64,000 bases of DNA from Campylorhamphus procurvoides (GCA_013396655.1 WBMV01004761.1:820661-884660), one strand, 5' to 3'. Counted from the first letter of the stretch, positions 26,374 through 54,500 are shown. Translations and numbers: made by a program. Notes: generated by a model not told the origin, from the letters alone.

Positions 26374-27835
26374 GGACTCTGAACCAGGCCCTGGGAGGTC
26401 ATCGTGCTGGCAAGCCCCTCAAACTGCATCCTGGGGAGCCACACTGTCAGCAACCAGGCAGTGGAGAAGAGCTTCCAGGGCAGCAAGCATGTTGATGAAA
26501 CCCTGGGTGTTAAGCATTGGTGTGATGGACCTGCCTGGGTCTGAGCTGTCTCCTGCCCAGCTGGCTCAGCTGGCACCCACAGGCATCTGAAAGGGCTGTG
26601 CTGGGCCAGATCTGCAGGGGAGTAGTGGTGTGCCACTCAAGGCAGCCCATGCCATGCAGCGCCAGTATCATCCGACATGAGCGCTCAGAAACAGGACAGG
26701 TAGTGCTGAGGAGGGCACAGCCCACTTGCAAGCCGAAATACTGCCAGGCTCTTTGTAACTCCTCTCTGTGACTACTGGAAGGGGTTTGCCCTCTTTTCTG
26801 CTGGTGTTGGGATGTTTCTTCTGGGGCCTTTGGGATGGTTGCTCCACTACTGGATGGGGTAGTTCCTCACTGTTTCTGGAGGCTGTCATTTCAGATGCCA
26901 TGTCCCTAGGGAGCAAGCAAACACCATTGCTCCCTGGCCTTGTGGTTCTGAGCCAGTTCAAAGAGACTCTGAAGATCATCTGAGGTCTCCTCATGCCCTT
27001 TTGCCCTGGTTGATGCCCCCTCCTCTTGCTGTCAGACTTGGGGTTACAAACACGTTCCATACTTCCCTCCTGATAATCCAGGGGTCTTTTTGACCCACTT
27101 ACCAAGCCGTCCTTTCTAGCCACAAATGACCAAGCTCCTTCACCTCCGCAGTGTGCACTTCTATCTCACTAATTGCTTCCCTCTGGGGTCCTCTGGACCT
27201 GAGTTGGTCCTTTTCATATGTCCTCATAGGTGAAACTGGAGATGGACAAGGCTGGAGCTGTGCTGTGACTGGTTCAGGAGCAATACAAGATCCAGATCCT
27301 CCTTTCCTCTCCAATTCACTCTGAGGCAGGCAGCTGGCACCCACCTTAAATCAGCAATTGTAGCGTTTCTTGATACAGCAAAGGCTAAGCTCCCCACAGT
27401 GGATGTGAGGACAGGCTACTGAGCCTGGGATGACCATGGGAAGCAGACACAACACTGCTTTCTCCACCATGGCTAAGGCATGGCTAAGAGGCAGTAGATG
27501 GTCAGGTGACTTAGCCTTTGTATTAGGTCTGTTCCTGCCTGGGCTGGTCTGGTGTGCAGCCACCAGTGTCTCTCTGTCAAAGCCAGGGGTTTCTGTGCCT
27601 CCTCATGGGTACAGAGGGCTAAGCAGCGGGGGAAAAACCCCCAAAAACCAAACCCTACTACTGGCTTGTAGGATTGCAGAGCTGGGTTCATCATGGTACA
27701 AAGAGAGCTAAGTGAGAACTCAGGCAGGAGAGAGACCTGGGACAGGGGACTGGAGCTTCATCAGAAAGATTATTTTTTTAATACATTGATTGATGATGTA
27801 CCTTTATCAAATAAAACAAGTACAAGCCCAGAAAC
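26374..27835 (+). other. DLK2: DLK2 3' UTR (approximate)
   Basis: After the TGA at 26371-26373 there is no further coding signal, and the first AATAAA I find on the plus strand is at 27810-27815. The UTR is therefore about 1.45 kb. A second AATAAA at 28224-28229, beyond the CR1-like sequence, is a possible alternative end that would bring DLK2 close to the ABCC10 tail. Confidence 0.6.
27810..27815 (+). promoter_or_regulatory. DLK2: Poly(A) signal AATAAA, probable DLK2 3' end
   Basis: This canonical hexamer lies 1.44 kb after the DLK2 stop codon and just before a CR1-like repeat. It is the first canonical hexamer seen downstream of the stop. Confidence 0.6.
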
Positions 27836-27841
27836 AGTGTA

Positions 27842-27940
27842 TCAGAGAATCATAAAATAATTTAGGTTGCAAAGGACCTCTGGACACCAACCTCCTGCTC
27901 TCAGCAGATCCAAGTAGATCAGGTTGCTCAGCTACTTGTT
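27842..27940. mobile_element. CR1-like LINE 3' fragment
   Basis: The stretch beginning AGAATCATAAAATAATTTAGG and continuing through TTGCAAAGGACCTCTGGA, CCAACCTCCTGCTC and CAGGTTGCTCAG matches, with substitutions, the well-known avian CR1 3' consensus (AGAATCATAGAATGGTTTGG ... AAGGGACCT ... CCAACC ... AGGTTGCTCA). It is short and diverged, so it is an old, dead copy. It sits between the tails of DLK2 and ABCC10 and is the best sequence evidence that the host is a bird or other sauropsid. Confidence 0.8.
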
Positions 27941-28479
27941 CCTGATGAGTATCCCTATCATTTCCCTCAAGAATGCAAACCCAGATTGTGGCTGCAGGGG
28001 TGGAGATGGCTCCTGCAACCTCAGGGAAAGGAATAGCAATAGCAAAGGTGTGTACAGGCTAGGTGTTACCATGGGAGTGTTGGAAATAAGGGGAAAACCC
28101 AAAACTGAATCCAAGGGTGCTGATGAGAAAGGCAAGATCATAAAATTGAAAACATCTGTGGGTTTGTGCAGTAGGGAGCAGGGCAGGAAGGATAAAGAGT
28201 TCCCCTTGAAGAACTGGTCTTGAAATAAACTAGCCTTGGAGGCTTTTAATGTAATTGCATTCTGGCCCTTCAGGGGAAGGCCTTCTTCACTCTTAACTGG
28301 AGGAAAAGCAGCAAGATTGCCCTGGGTGCAACTTTCTGGGCTTGGAAAGGTTAGTCCCTTCTGAAACTAGAAGAAAGCAGGTAGGGTTGTCTTTGTGCAG
28401 AGTGGGCACCACTCCTGTATCTCACAAGGAAGTGTGTGTCTGGGGAAGAGAAGGGCCAAGGACCTGAATAACGGAGTTT

Positions 28480-28767
28480 CAAAAGGATGTTACCACTTTA
28501 TTTTACATTGCAACTGTGAGACTAAGTCTCAAAGTAGGAGTTACTGAATATTCAGTGAGTAGAAAATCCCTCTGTAATCTCAAAGGGGAGCCTTAGAGGG
28601 GAGCAGTATTCCACCAGCCAGGCTTGCATGACTCTAAACACCAGGTTGCATCTTCCCCCTTAAAGGAAAGGCCACAGTGCCATGCTCCTGTCCCTGAGGA
28701 CACACAATTGTTGTCTGCAGGTTGGAATAAGCCCTTTCCTCACCTCAGCAGCTCCTGGCCCTGCAGG
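28480..28767 (-). other. ABCC10: ABCC10 3' UTR
   Basis: Minus-strand sequence follows the ABCC10 stop codon (28768-28770) down to a canonical AATAAA at 28497-28502, giving a compact UTR of roughly 0.28 kb. A GT-rich stretch follows the hexamer. The end lies about 0.65 kb from the predicted DLK2 end, so the two genes converge without a clear overlap. Confidence 0.7.
28497..28502 (-). promoter_or_regulatory. ABCC10: Poly(A) signal AATAAA, ABCC10 3' end
   Basis: Plus-strand TTTATT reads AATAAA on the minus strand, about 270 bases after the ABCC10 stop codon. It is the only canonical hexamer seen in that interval. Confidence 0.75.
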
Positions 28768-44457
<15,690 letters not shown>

Positions 44458-44463
44458 CCTTTG
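44458..44463 (-). other. ABCC10: ABCC10 5' UTR and splice acceptor before start codon
   Basis: On the minus strand, a CCTTTCTCTCAC tract followed by ATTGAATTACCAG forms a good acceptor only six bases before the start codon. The first coding exon therefore probably begins at 44463. An upstream non-coding exon is then expected, most likely in the CpG island at 44.94-45.29 kb. Confidence 0.6.
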
Positions 44464-44939
44464 CTGGTAATTCAATGTGAGAGAAAGGTGGTCCTAGGGT
44501 GAAGAAAAAACAGCATGAGGTACAGAATGTAAGAACTGCAGCCGCAGTCCAAGGGCTGTGACAAGAAATTAACGAAGAGCTAGAAGCAACTTCCTGGATC
44601 ATAGTCCAAACCCTGCCGTTGTGCACTTGCTATCATATAATCTACTTCACGAAACAGTCAAGTTCTAGTTTAAAATAAAGTACATTGTTCACTCCCCTGA
44701 GTCACCCCGGAACCTCAGCACTCTGTGAATTCAAAGCTTTCTGCTTATTTTCAGGCTGATTTTTTTTCTCCATGGTGGGTTTATCCTCTGGAACTAGTAT
44801 AAGGAAGCATTTGCCTTCCTATTGATCAGTCTGAAAAAAATGTTTTTGAGCCGCTTAAACAGTAACTTATCTGTTTTATGTCCCTTTCACACCACCTGCC
44901 ACAGCGGTACCCCTTCAGACAGGGTGCATCACTAAAGGC

Positions 44940-45290
44940 CGGCATGGGGGTGGGTACCGGTGTCCATCCCGCCCGGCCGGCGGCACCTCCAAGCCACGCG
45001 GGGCCGGGTGCCCGGCGTGCGGACCGGGAATGCCGTGGCCCTGCGGTGATTCCCAGCCCGTTCCTTCACGGGCTGGGGGGCACTGCATCACCACGGCTGC
45101 CCAGCACACCCCCGGGGCCGGGCGGACCCCCGGCTGCCCCCGCGCCCGCCGTACCTCGCCTCATCCCATCGGAGTTCCCGCCGGCTCCAGCGCCCCCTGG
45201 CGGCCCGGAGGACCCGCCGCGGACCCGCCACCGGCCCGGGGAAAGGGGGACAAGCCACGGAACCCGACACGCACCGCTCCTCCACACTGC
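44940..45290 (-). promoter_or_regulatory. ABCC10: CpG island, probable ABCC10 promoter and non-coding exon
   Basis: This short, strongly G+C- and CpG-rich block lies about 0.5-0.8 kb upstream of the ABCC10 start codon. Its position and the acceptor at 44463 suggest that it holds the transcription start and a non-coding first exon of ABCC10. Open frames on the plus strand here are proline- and alanine-rich artefacts of composition. Confidence 0.7.
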
Positions 45291-45568
45291 TGTCTGCTAG
45301 TTAAAAAAAAACAAAACACCAAAAACTAAAAATCAGCCCACACTCATGAAAAAAAGTGTTTGTGTTTTTTTCCCCATAAAATTCCCCTAGTTCCCTCCAC
45401 TCTTCCTGTCATGTTTGGTTTTTTACACCAACAGGCACCAGACGCACATTTCAGACTTGCAGTACCACTGTGTCGACCGCCACACTAATATTTATGGCCC
45501 ACTGTAGTGTGGGCAGGTATGGCCCGGACAGTGTTTCTACACACACAGTATCCTCTGCTCGGGGCAGG

Positions 45569-46163
45569 TGACATTGATGCGCGGAAATGACCCCACACCT
45601 AGGTAGTTGTAGAGAAGGTAGGTTTATTCAGCATGCTGGGTGCATGGGGGATTGGTCCACCAAAGACATGCACAGCTGTCTGTGCTCACAGGCTTGCTTA
45701 AATGCAGGTACAATATGCATATTCATTATTTCCTTATACATATACATTATTTTATTAGAATGGGCAGGCTTATTCTAATCAGTTCCGAGAAATAATTTTC
45801 ATTTGCTCCGCCCTGCGCTCCTCCCATCTGAGTTTGCGCACTGGTTTCCAGTTTTCCTGGGCCGGGGTCTTCGGGGGTCCTGGGGAGGAAGATCGTGGGT
45901 CTTCCTCACTGTGTACTTTTCACCTTGGCTCAAAAAGGAGCTCAAACCAGTTTAGTTGGCAACTCAAACTAGTCTAATGAGCAAACTTCTATAGTTATCT
46001 TATTTTCTTGACATATTTCCTGATTTATTCTTCAGTTGCATATGGTGTCCATTCTAATTTAGACACCTCAAGGCCCAGTACTGATACTTTTATGTTTGTA
46101 GCTAATCAGGGCCTCAGCCATGCAGTCTATTTATCTTTGCAAACCTCAGCAAAAGTCCCCACA
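45569..46163 (-). mobile_element. Probable solo LTR of an endogenous retrovirus
   Basis: Read on the minus strand, the stretch begins TGTGGGGACTTTTGC at 46163 and runs to a terminal CA at 45569, so it has TG...CA ends over about 595 bases. An AATAAA poly(A) signal (plus-strand TTTATT, about 45623-45628) lies near the 3' part, as in the R region of an LTR. No gag, pol or env coding sequence adjoins it, so a solo LTR is the simplest reading. I could not find matching 5-6 base target duplications, so the left boundary is uncertain (it may extend to about 45475) and the copy is probably old. Confidence 0.6.
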
Positions 46164-46184
46164 ATAATTTATGTTAACCCTTTC

Positions 46185-46314
46185 AGTGTTAGTTCCCTAT
46201 TGATACATTATATCAGTCCCCACTAAGTGTTAGTTCCTTATATCAGTTATTGATACATTATATCAGTTATTGATACCTTATATCAGTCCCCTTTAAGTGT
46301 TAGTTCCCTAAATC
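46185..46314. repeat. Short degenerate tandem repeat beside the LTR
   Basis: AGTGTTAGTTCC occurs at about 46185, 46226 and 46296, interleaved with TTGATACATTATATCAGT and TATATCAGTCCCC-type segments. The copies are unequal in length, about 41 and 70 bases apart. The cluster begins about 20 bases beyond the LTR end, so it is either an insertion scar or a pre-existing local array. Confidence 0.7.
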
Positions 46315-46319
46315 AACAT

Positions 46320-49300
46320 TGCTACAAGAACATTTTGCCAAAAAGACCTGGCAAAGTAACAGCCAAGCACAGCGAGACCATGCTGTCAGCCTAACCCGAT
46401 CATCTGAATAACATGAGCTAAAAGAACCCATCCCATTTCACCCACGTTCGGTGGCTGTGTTTGTCTGGAGCATAAACACATGTGTGCAAGCAGCAACCCC
46501 AGATGTAACACTCAAGTTTTTAATGTAAGAGTATGTTGCATTGAGGGGGTGAGTCAATGCACAACTTTCCAGCTGAGAGAGAACAAAATGGAGACGCCAT
46601 CCAGCCTCATCTCCTCTGGACTATTATAGAGTAACAGGCACATGCTGTAAACATCACCACACCACCTGGCAATTTTACCTACTAATGGTGATTTTTATAG
46701 CAATTCTTAACGCTTCACTGTCCCAAACCTTCCCTCAGTACTCTCTTGCCAGGGAAAATAAGCATATCCCTGTAAATAACCCATCCCTGGCCTGGTACAA
46801 ACCTTTACCTAGCACATACAGCTCACCAGAGCCTAGAAGTGTTACTCAGTGGGGTGCTGAGGTAGGAAAATATCAGTGACATTGCTGCCTGAGAAAACAG
46901 AGCAATCTGGCTGAGGGAGTGTGGAACAGCAGAGAAGAGCTTGGAGGCCACAGTACCCTCTAAACATAGTTACACTGAATGCATTTTTTGTAAGCCTCTC
47001 TGCCTCTATATCTCCTTATTTAATTGCTATTTTTTCTCACACCCTTGTCTGTATGTCAGAGTTGCAAGGCTGCCTTTTCATGACCGAGCTGGATGCTGAT
47101 ACTGTACACTGTGTGTATTTGGCTAGTCTGCTTTTTTTCCCACAGGTCGTCCGAAGGTTTCTAGACTTAACTTTTCTGAAGAGGCTGCGAAAGCAGCAAA
47201 TTCTCAAAACAGCAAACAGGATATGTGTGAGGCTGGAGCACTGAGCTTCACATGAGCGAAACTGATTTCAGATTTCATGGTTCTGGTGTCTTATTTATTT
47301 CCAAAGGAAAACAAAACAACAACAAATAAAATCACCTCCCCAACCAACCAACCACTTTCCCTGTCTTAATAAGATAACACAAGTTCTCAGATCCTTTCTC
47401 TCTTGAACTAAATACTCTCAGCTTTTCCATTCAGCCACATTGTGTTCAAGCATTTTTTTTTCACATGCTGCACTCTGCTTGCTCATTTCTCCTAACCTCT
47501 TCAGGTTCAAAAACATGAACTTTTCCATTTCAACCAAAAGATGGGCAGCTTTCTGATGCCACAGATGCCTTTTGGTCCAGACAGCATTACTTATGCATAT
47601 GGGAAAACAAACACAAAAAAGGTATTAAAAAAGGAACCCTAGAATACCAATCCACCCCAACTGCTCTGGAATCTGCCTGTTCTGCATAAGTACATTTAAA
47701 CAGGAGCACAGCAAGAATTTAAATAGATATTCCTCCTTTCCAGCTTCCTTTTGGCTATTTTCCTTCCTCCTGAATATTGCTATGACATTTACTGATATGT
47801 ATTTGAGTGATTTAAGATGCATGTCATGTGGAGTACAGGCTTGTGGCTACATTGCTTACAAAGTACCTTGTGCACTACAAATAATCATACACCTGATATT
47901 TATAAAAAAACTAGAGCATTCAAAATGGGAAAAAAAAACCCACTACCATCAGGTTTAATTTAATCCACCTCCATAGGCTATATAGGCCAGATTTCATTAA
48001 TTGTCTATTTCCCAGAGTTTGTTCATGCTCTAGATTGATATACCCACAGTGAGGAGGTGCTGTCTGAAAAAGGGAGACCACCCTCCTTCTCTTACAACTT
48101 TGTTTTGTAACAGATTGCATACTACCCCTTGGAGCGCTCAGGGAATCAGTGTAGGCTTCATGCCCATTCCACTTCCCAACAAAAAGTAAATATTGAACTG
48201 AAACAGAAGCCAGCCTAGACAAGACTTACATTCAGAAATATCAACCCTCTAATTACAGATGTAAAATCTGTGAAAGCAATTGTCTGTTTGGATGCGTTTT
48301 CTGTGCTCCCAGCCAGGGCTCTGCTATCAGCTGAACTATCCTCAAATTCCCCAACGTCATGACCAAGGAAGCCTTGATTACTTGGCTCAGTGCAAAATTT
48401 TTCATGAACAGGCTGATTTGTCTGGACCTGAAGACACAAGATACATACTGTGGCCTGTTTTTCAGGTAAATATTAATGCCAGGTTCAGAAGACAGGAATA
48501 TCTTCCACCACATCTTCTGACGAGAACAACAATTTTTGTCATAAAACCACAGAAACTGGCTTTGTTCTTACTCATAGTCTGTTCATTTAACATTATAGGG
48601 AACACTGCACAGTTGTCTCATGCCCCTGGGTCTAATCTTGACTCAGACATAAGAAGGTAAAAAATTATAATTAAGATCTTACATTTTTCTCTATTACTGT
48701 TCTGCTTCTTAACCTGATGGTCCAACCTGAATTAACTTCAATTCTGATTTCTGTTTACTCCTTCATACTGCTAATTTGTCTCATTCTGTTCATTCTCAAT
48801 GCCTTTTGCCCCCCTGACTTTCTTATTTGAGGCCCTAATGAGACTTCAACAGACACCTTATTACCCCAGCATTGCCCTCGGCATCCATTTAGCTAAAATC
48901 TCTCCAAGCAGCAGCTAATTGCAAGTTCAACTATGAGCTCTGGAATTCCAAAGAAGAGCTTGGGAGCTGAACTTATAGCAGACCAGACTGACTGGCACCT
49001 TTTTTGTCCAATGAGAGTCTGGAGCACCAGTCACAGGAGTGTTAGAAAAATCTCTGCAAAGCAGGTAAGGACCTTGCCTGACTTTTTTTAATCCCTGAGC
49101 CAAACTGTACTGCTTCCTCTTCCAAAGACGTGAAAACTCAGTTTGCTCTGCACCACTGGGCTCAGATTTCAGTATTGATTTTAGGAATAATTTAACTGAA
49201 TACCACTATGAATGCTCAGTCTCTTTAGAAACTTGACTCAGTAAGGCATATGATTGAAAAAGGACACTACAGCCAGTTCAAAACAGGCTTATAAATTACA

Positions 49301-50770
49301 ATTATAAATTGTAATTGTAAAGTGATGTTCAGTAAGATGGCAGGGTGCCACAAAATGCTAATGAGCACTAGTCAATCTCCAGCAAATTGAAGAGTTCTTC
49401 TGAACTCTCTTAACACTAGAAGGTTTAGGGGTTTGCTTTCTTTTTACCAATTCTCCCTTGAGCAGTTTACTTACTGGTGTGCAGATAAGATGTTTTAATG
49501 AACTTCTGGATTAGCTTTTGGTATCTGTATTGCTACACCTTGAAATGCCACTTAAATCTATGACCAGAAACAATCAGAATACCTCCTGTAGATCTCCTTT
49601 GGACATAAAGCAAAAAGAAAGTGAGAAAAAAATTCAAATTCTGGCACTTTGCCAAGATTTTAGACATTTGCAGTTTTCAGATGCGTAACTTTTATGTAAA
49701 ACCGATGAAAAAAGAATTTGCTGAGTTTCTTGGGTCTGTGACTTTTTACTCTTGACTGCTTTGAACCCAAACTGTGGTTTAAAACTGATGTCGAGAAAGC
49801 AACAGCATGGAAGAGATGTCCAAAACCAAACAACTTCATTTTCTCACTCTTACTAAGCTATTTTTACTTACTTTGGTTGGTGAAACTGAACACTTGATGT
49901 GAACACCTGACTCTAATGCATGAAAATGTGGTTTTCCTTTTAATGAAGAAACAGAACACATTTGGGATAACAGTATATTCCTTAGGGCAATAAGCTACTT
50001 GGATGCAATCTACAGCAAAAAAAACAAAGGGGAAATTCCTACGTACATGTCAGTTTTGTGGTTATATTAAAGCACAGCTTTGGGCCTCTCTGAGTGTCAC
50101 TGAGCCTGCTGCTTAGGCTAGTTAACTGGAACAGGTTGAGCATCCACTGCCTCCACCTTCATTGTGGTTTGCTCCCAGAAGCAGATCCAGTCTGCTGGGC
50201 ATCATCAAAGATGAAAATCTTATCCCAGGATACTCATAAGTGAATTAAGATCACTGATAAACATTGTCAGCCTTAGGACTGAAGGGGGAGGAGTGAAAAA
50301 TAATAAAAAAAATAAGTCTTTATATATCTTATGCTTATTTTGGTGATTGGTGTAACTGAGTGCATTTCCTGAGCCTGTGTAGCGATGCACTAGCTCAGAA
50401 AACCTCAAAGTGGGTCAGTTAGCTTTAACACAGTTGTACTAAACCACTCCCAGCACAAATACCTTGGTAATGGTTATCAGACAGACCCCCATCCATCCGC
50501 CTACTGCTCTCTGTCGCCACGACTTAAAACCAGCATCCTTCAAGAGGTGTGTTGTGTGCTAGCAAACACATTCCCAAGCACGGCTGCAAAGTTTCATCCT
50601 CCAAGTCCGCAAAAACTGAGTGGGTCTTCAAACACGTGCCCTCTCACATGCCATCCAGCTAAAAATAAATTACAAACCCAACACCTGACACTTCTCCCCG
50701 TCTGTAAACAAGACGTTAAAACGCGTGAATTTCTGGAAACGAATAGTTTTAATTTCTCTGCTTTTTCTTC
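46320..50770. other. AT-rich intergenic DNA between ABCC10 and ZNF318
   Basis: No recognisable exon was found. The longest plus-strand open frame (48280-48660) shows no domain, no family resemblance and no splice context. A small AT-rich palindrome with nine-base arms (ATTACAATT ... AATTGTAAT) lies near 49294-49314. This is the divergent spacer between the 5' ends of two oppositely transcribed genes. Confidence 0.55.
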
Positions 50771-50779
50771 CCACTGCTA

Positions 50780-51500
50780 GCCCGCTCCGGCTAATAGAGG
50801 TCATTGCTGGTGGCCGGAGGGAGCCCCCAGCGCCGGGCAGGATAAACATTCCATGTGTCACACAGGGGCCGAAGCTCCAGCCCCTCTCCTGCGCCAAGCG
50901 GCCAGGTGGGGAGAGGCCGGGAAGCCATTTCCTACCGGGAAATGCCCTATCCCGGCGCACAAAGCTCGGAAACCTGCTCGGGAGCTTCGTGAGCGGCGGG
51001 CTCGGCCTCGGCACTGCCGCGTCCAGCGCCCAAGGATTCACCTTTAGACACACGCTGCTGCCGAGAAGCTCCACGGAACAGCGCGCCGAATAAAAACCAA
51101 AAGAAATAAACCCAACCTCAAACGACACAAAACCCCCCCACCCAAGCGTGCTCGCCCCGCCCTCGGACCCGGCCGTGCGGGCGGAGGCAGACCCGGAGGG
51201 GCGGCCCGGCGGGGCAGCAGCTGCAGCTCCAGCTCCCTCCCCTCCCCACACGTGACGCGGGCGCGCCGGCCGCCATTTTGTGCGGGCGTCCCCCGGTACC
51301 NNNNNNNNNNNNNNNNNNNNNNNNNNNNNNNNNNNNNNNNNNNNNNCAGCAGGGTAAATACTGCAGCCCCTGCGGGTCCTGCCCCGAGCCTGGCAGGGAT
51401 GTCAGAGCCGCGGGCTTGGCTCGCCCTGCTGCTTTCAAAACTGCCCCGGCCCTGGGATCTCCCCGTGCCGAGGGAGGAGAGCGATTTGCTCCCTGTCCCT
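50780..51500 (+). promoter_or_regulatory. ZNF318: CpG island, probable ZNF318 promoter and first exon
   Basis: G+C and CpG density rise sharply from about 50.78 kb and fall after about 51.5 kb, with a 46-N gap in the middle (51301-51346). The island lies about 4.7 kb upstream of the first recognised ZNF318 coding exon on the same strand. The N-terminal exon of ZNF318 is expected to be Arg/Ser/Pro-rich and very GC-rich. It is not readable here and may be lost in the gap. Confidence 0.65.
51301..51346. other. Assembly gap (46 N) in CpG island
   Basis: The run of undetermined bases is centred in the ZNF318 CpG island. The true missing length may differ from 46. The start codon and N-terminal coding exon of ZNF318 are plausible victims. 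Confidence 0.99.
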
Positions 51501-54500
51501 TAGAGAGCCAAGTGGGAAATTAAGTATCTTTGATTTCCATTTTAAGCAATGTCTATCCTCTGATTTCCATTGCGTTTTTATTTGTGTCTTACCGGCTAGA
51601 GCCGTTTTAGATAAAGCTCAAAGATGATGCTGTCTTTTGCGAAGGCAGAGGTTGTAACTAGGCACCTACCTCCATTTAACACTGGCTTGTGTTATTGCGT
51701 AAATATCGTTTAACTTATGGGAATATAACTTTTAGAATAAGATGTTGAATGAGTACTTTGTGTGAATTCTTCCTGCTGTCACGGGCATACAAAGAAGACT
51801 GTTCCTGATTTATATCTTTGAGAGGTATTCTTTGATAGGCACTGCTTTGTAGCTGGGGCTGTGCACAGGGTGTTCCAGTCATTCTTGGCAAAGTCTGGTT
51901 TGGGCACGTGAAGGTGTTTTGGCATCAGAAGTGATACTGTCTTGGATGCAGACACTTTCGTACTAAACCAAAGTGTCGAGCAAGATTTTACTTTCAAGTG
52001 AATGGCATTCACTCAGGTTTTCTCTTGTTGCTCCTTGGTTCAATGTTTGTTTCATCTGATAACTGTGAGCTGTGGTATGTAGTAGGTTAGTTATGCATTT
52101 ATATTGCACTGAAAATTGAGATTTTCATGCTGGAGTATTTTAGGCAGTGGTTCCGTGATCACTCAATCCAGCACACATACAGTTGGAAAGAATGGTCTGT
52201 TTGCTTTTTCCCCTTGCTTTGTAGTATATTCTTCCCTTTTGCTCACACTTGGATTTGTGAGGTTGCAGGATGAGCTGATTTGAGGAAATTAGGTGGCTGA
52301 GTCAGTCCAACAAAAGTATACTGTGTGCTGATGGTGCCCCAAGAATGTCCCTTTCTGATGTTGGTGCAGGGTCTTACTGGGTTTCGTTGGAGCTGCAGCC
52401 ATAGAACAGGTTAGAAGTGATTGTAGTGGAGTTATAATTCAGCTATTGGTGTTGTTTCTTATGGAAAGGTGAACTGCCCTGAAGATATGGGAAGATAGTC
52501 TTATATTTGACAGCAGTTAAGCCAAGCCAGGCTAAGAAGCTTGCCTCTGGCCATTTGGTTTTATGTCTTTCATTTGGTCTTTCACTCTTATCTCAGTCCT
52601 CTAAGTTTCCTGCTGGATAGTGCTGCAAATCGCATTGCTAGTGAGATCCAGGTAGAAAATAAATAATTTTTTAAAAGGAAATGCTTCTTTATCCAATTCA
52701 CCTCACTTGGTGATGTGGCTTGATGAACAGTTGCATGGTCACAACTGACAGGGAAGCAAACTGGGACACAGAACAGAACTTTCTTTAAACTGACTTCACC
52801 ATCACTCGGTCTCCCATTTCACTGTATCCATGATAGGCTGTAAAACTCTGCTGGCTGTAACAAAACTTCAATGCTGGATGTACTGGTGGTTCTGACTTGG
52901 AGAAATCTGATCTAGCAGTTTTTGACTAGAAGCCTCCCGCTCCCCCTTTGGTGGAGGGGAAGCCACCAAAAACATCCACTTTACCCAAACATTATTCTTG
53001 AAAAACACTATTCTTCTAGTGTTACTTTGCATCCTCCTGGCCCAAGTTAAAGCAGCCATCTCAGCAAATTGTTGCAGATTAATAATGTTTTTCTTGCCTA
53101 TTCTAATTTCAGAGAAGGGTCGAAAAATTACTAATCCTAGAAATTAGGCTTTAGCAGGTTAGCTAATGCTGAACTGCTGACCCATATGGTTTTTTTTGCT
53201 GATTTACAAGAATATTACTGCATTTAAGGAAAACCTTTCTCTAGAAAGCTATTCTCACAATGAGAGGGATCTTGAGACAATTAAACAGAGCTCTTTAACC
53301 TATGTTGTGCTGACTCTTGCGTTTGCTAAAGCCCAGTGCAAATAATTCTTAGAGTGTATATTCTGCATGCTTTTCCTATGGTAATTTTTGTCCTCCAGCA
53401 AGTGTTTGACCAACACTACTTCTTTAAAAGTGATGTTATAAAGCATAAAATATAAGTACAGGTTTGTTTTGCTTTTTAAAAGTACTGTTTACAAAAGTAG
53501 CATTAATTAGAAAGAGATAAAAGCTAGGATTATACTGATGTGGATAATGCTGATGTTTTCCAAAGAGTGCAGCTAAGTGTGATGGAAACAAAACAGACAG
53601 ATACATTGGGTCATCATGAGCAGGTAAAGTTTTAATATAATTTTTAGGTTTTTATTACTTAAGACCCTCTCTCCAGAATTTGGAGGATGCAAAGTGTGCA
53701 AATGTAGAAAGTTACACAAATGTGTTAGTAAGTGGGAATTTGGATCTGTCATTGGAAGGAGATGAATTCAGACAGAAGCGTGAGGAAGAGGAATTTAAAC
53801 TGCAACAAGGAAGGAGGATTTGGAAAAGGCGAGTATATGCATAGGACTGGAAGATACAGTGTATGGGATGAAGACACTGGTAGGGTAAGGACATGGGGTT
53901 GAAATGCAGAAAAGATTTGAGTACAAACTCTGGGTTAATGTCCCTATCCTTCATATAAATTGGAATATGAAAGGAGCAGTCAGAGATTTCTTGCTCCATT
54001 TTCCTGATTCTAGGAGTTGTTTTGGGGATTTGTTTATTTATGAGATAGATTGCAGGCATTTCCAGCATTGTTGCACGTCTCATGTGTAACTGGGAGTGGA
54101 GCTGTGTACTGGACATTGTAAGTATGGATTGTGTTAGTTTCTTAGTAGCTGGGGAAAACTTTGTGGTGGTTGGTAGAATGTGGAGTGACAGGAAAGGTTT
54201 GGGATGAATATTGCAAAATGCAGTGGAGGAGAGGAAGGTCAGGGCTTTATAGTGAGAAATTTTGGTGGTCTTTTATTTGTTTTTGCAAGGCTGATACATG
54301 CTGCTTTTACTTATCCCTGCTGACCCGTGTACTTGTTCTTTTTATATTTTTTCTCAGCTTCTTTGCTGTCTTGTAAGAAAATTGCCTGAGATTAGAGGAT
54401 TGGAGCGTGTTGGGTCAACAGAGAATAGAGAAATGATGAGGAGGTATGCAACCTGTTCAGTAATATGGCAGTGGTAACTGTGGTTTAGGTGACAGAACAG

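Noticed and set aside
44878..45329. Plus-strand open frames rich in Pro and Ala.
   Set aside because: They lie in the ABCC10 promoter island, antisense to the gene, with no family similarity.
48280..48660. A 126-codon plus-strand open frame in the ABCC10-ZNF318 spacer.
   Set aside because: It shows no family resemblance, and no promoter, acceptor or poly(A) context was found.
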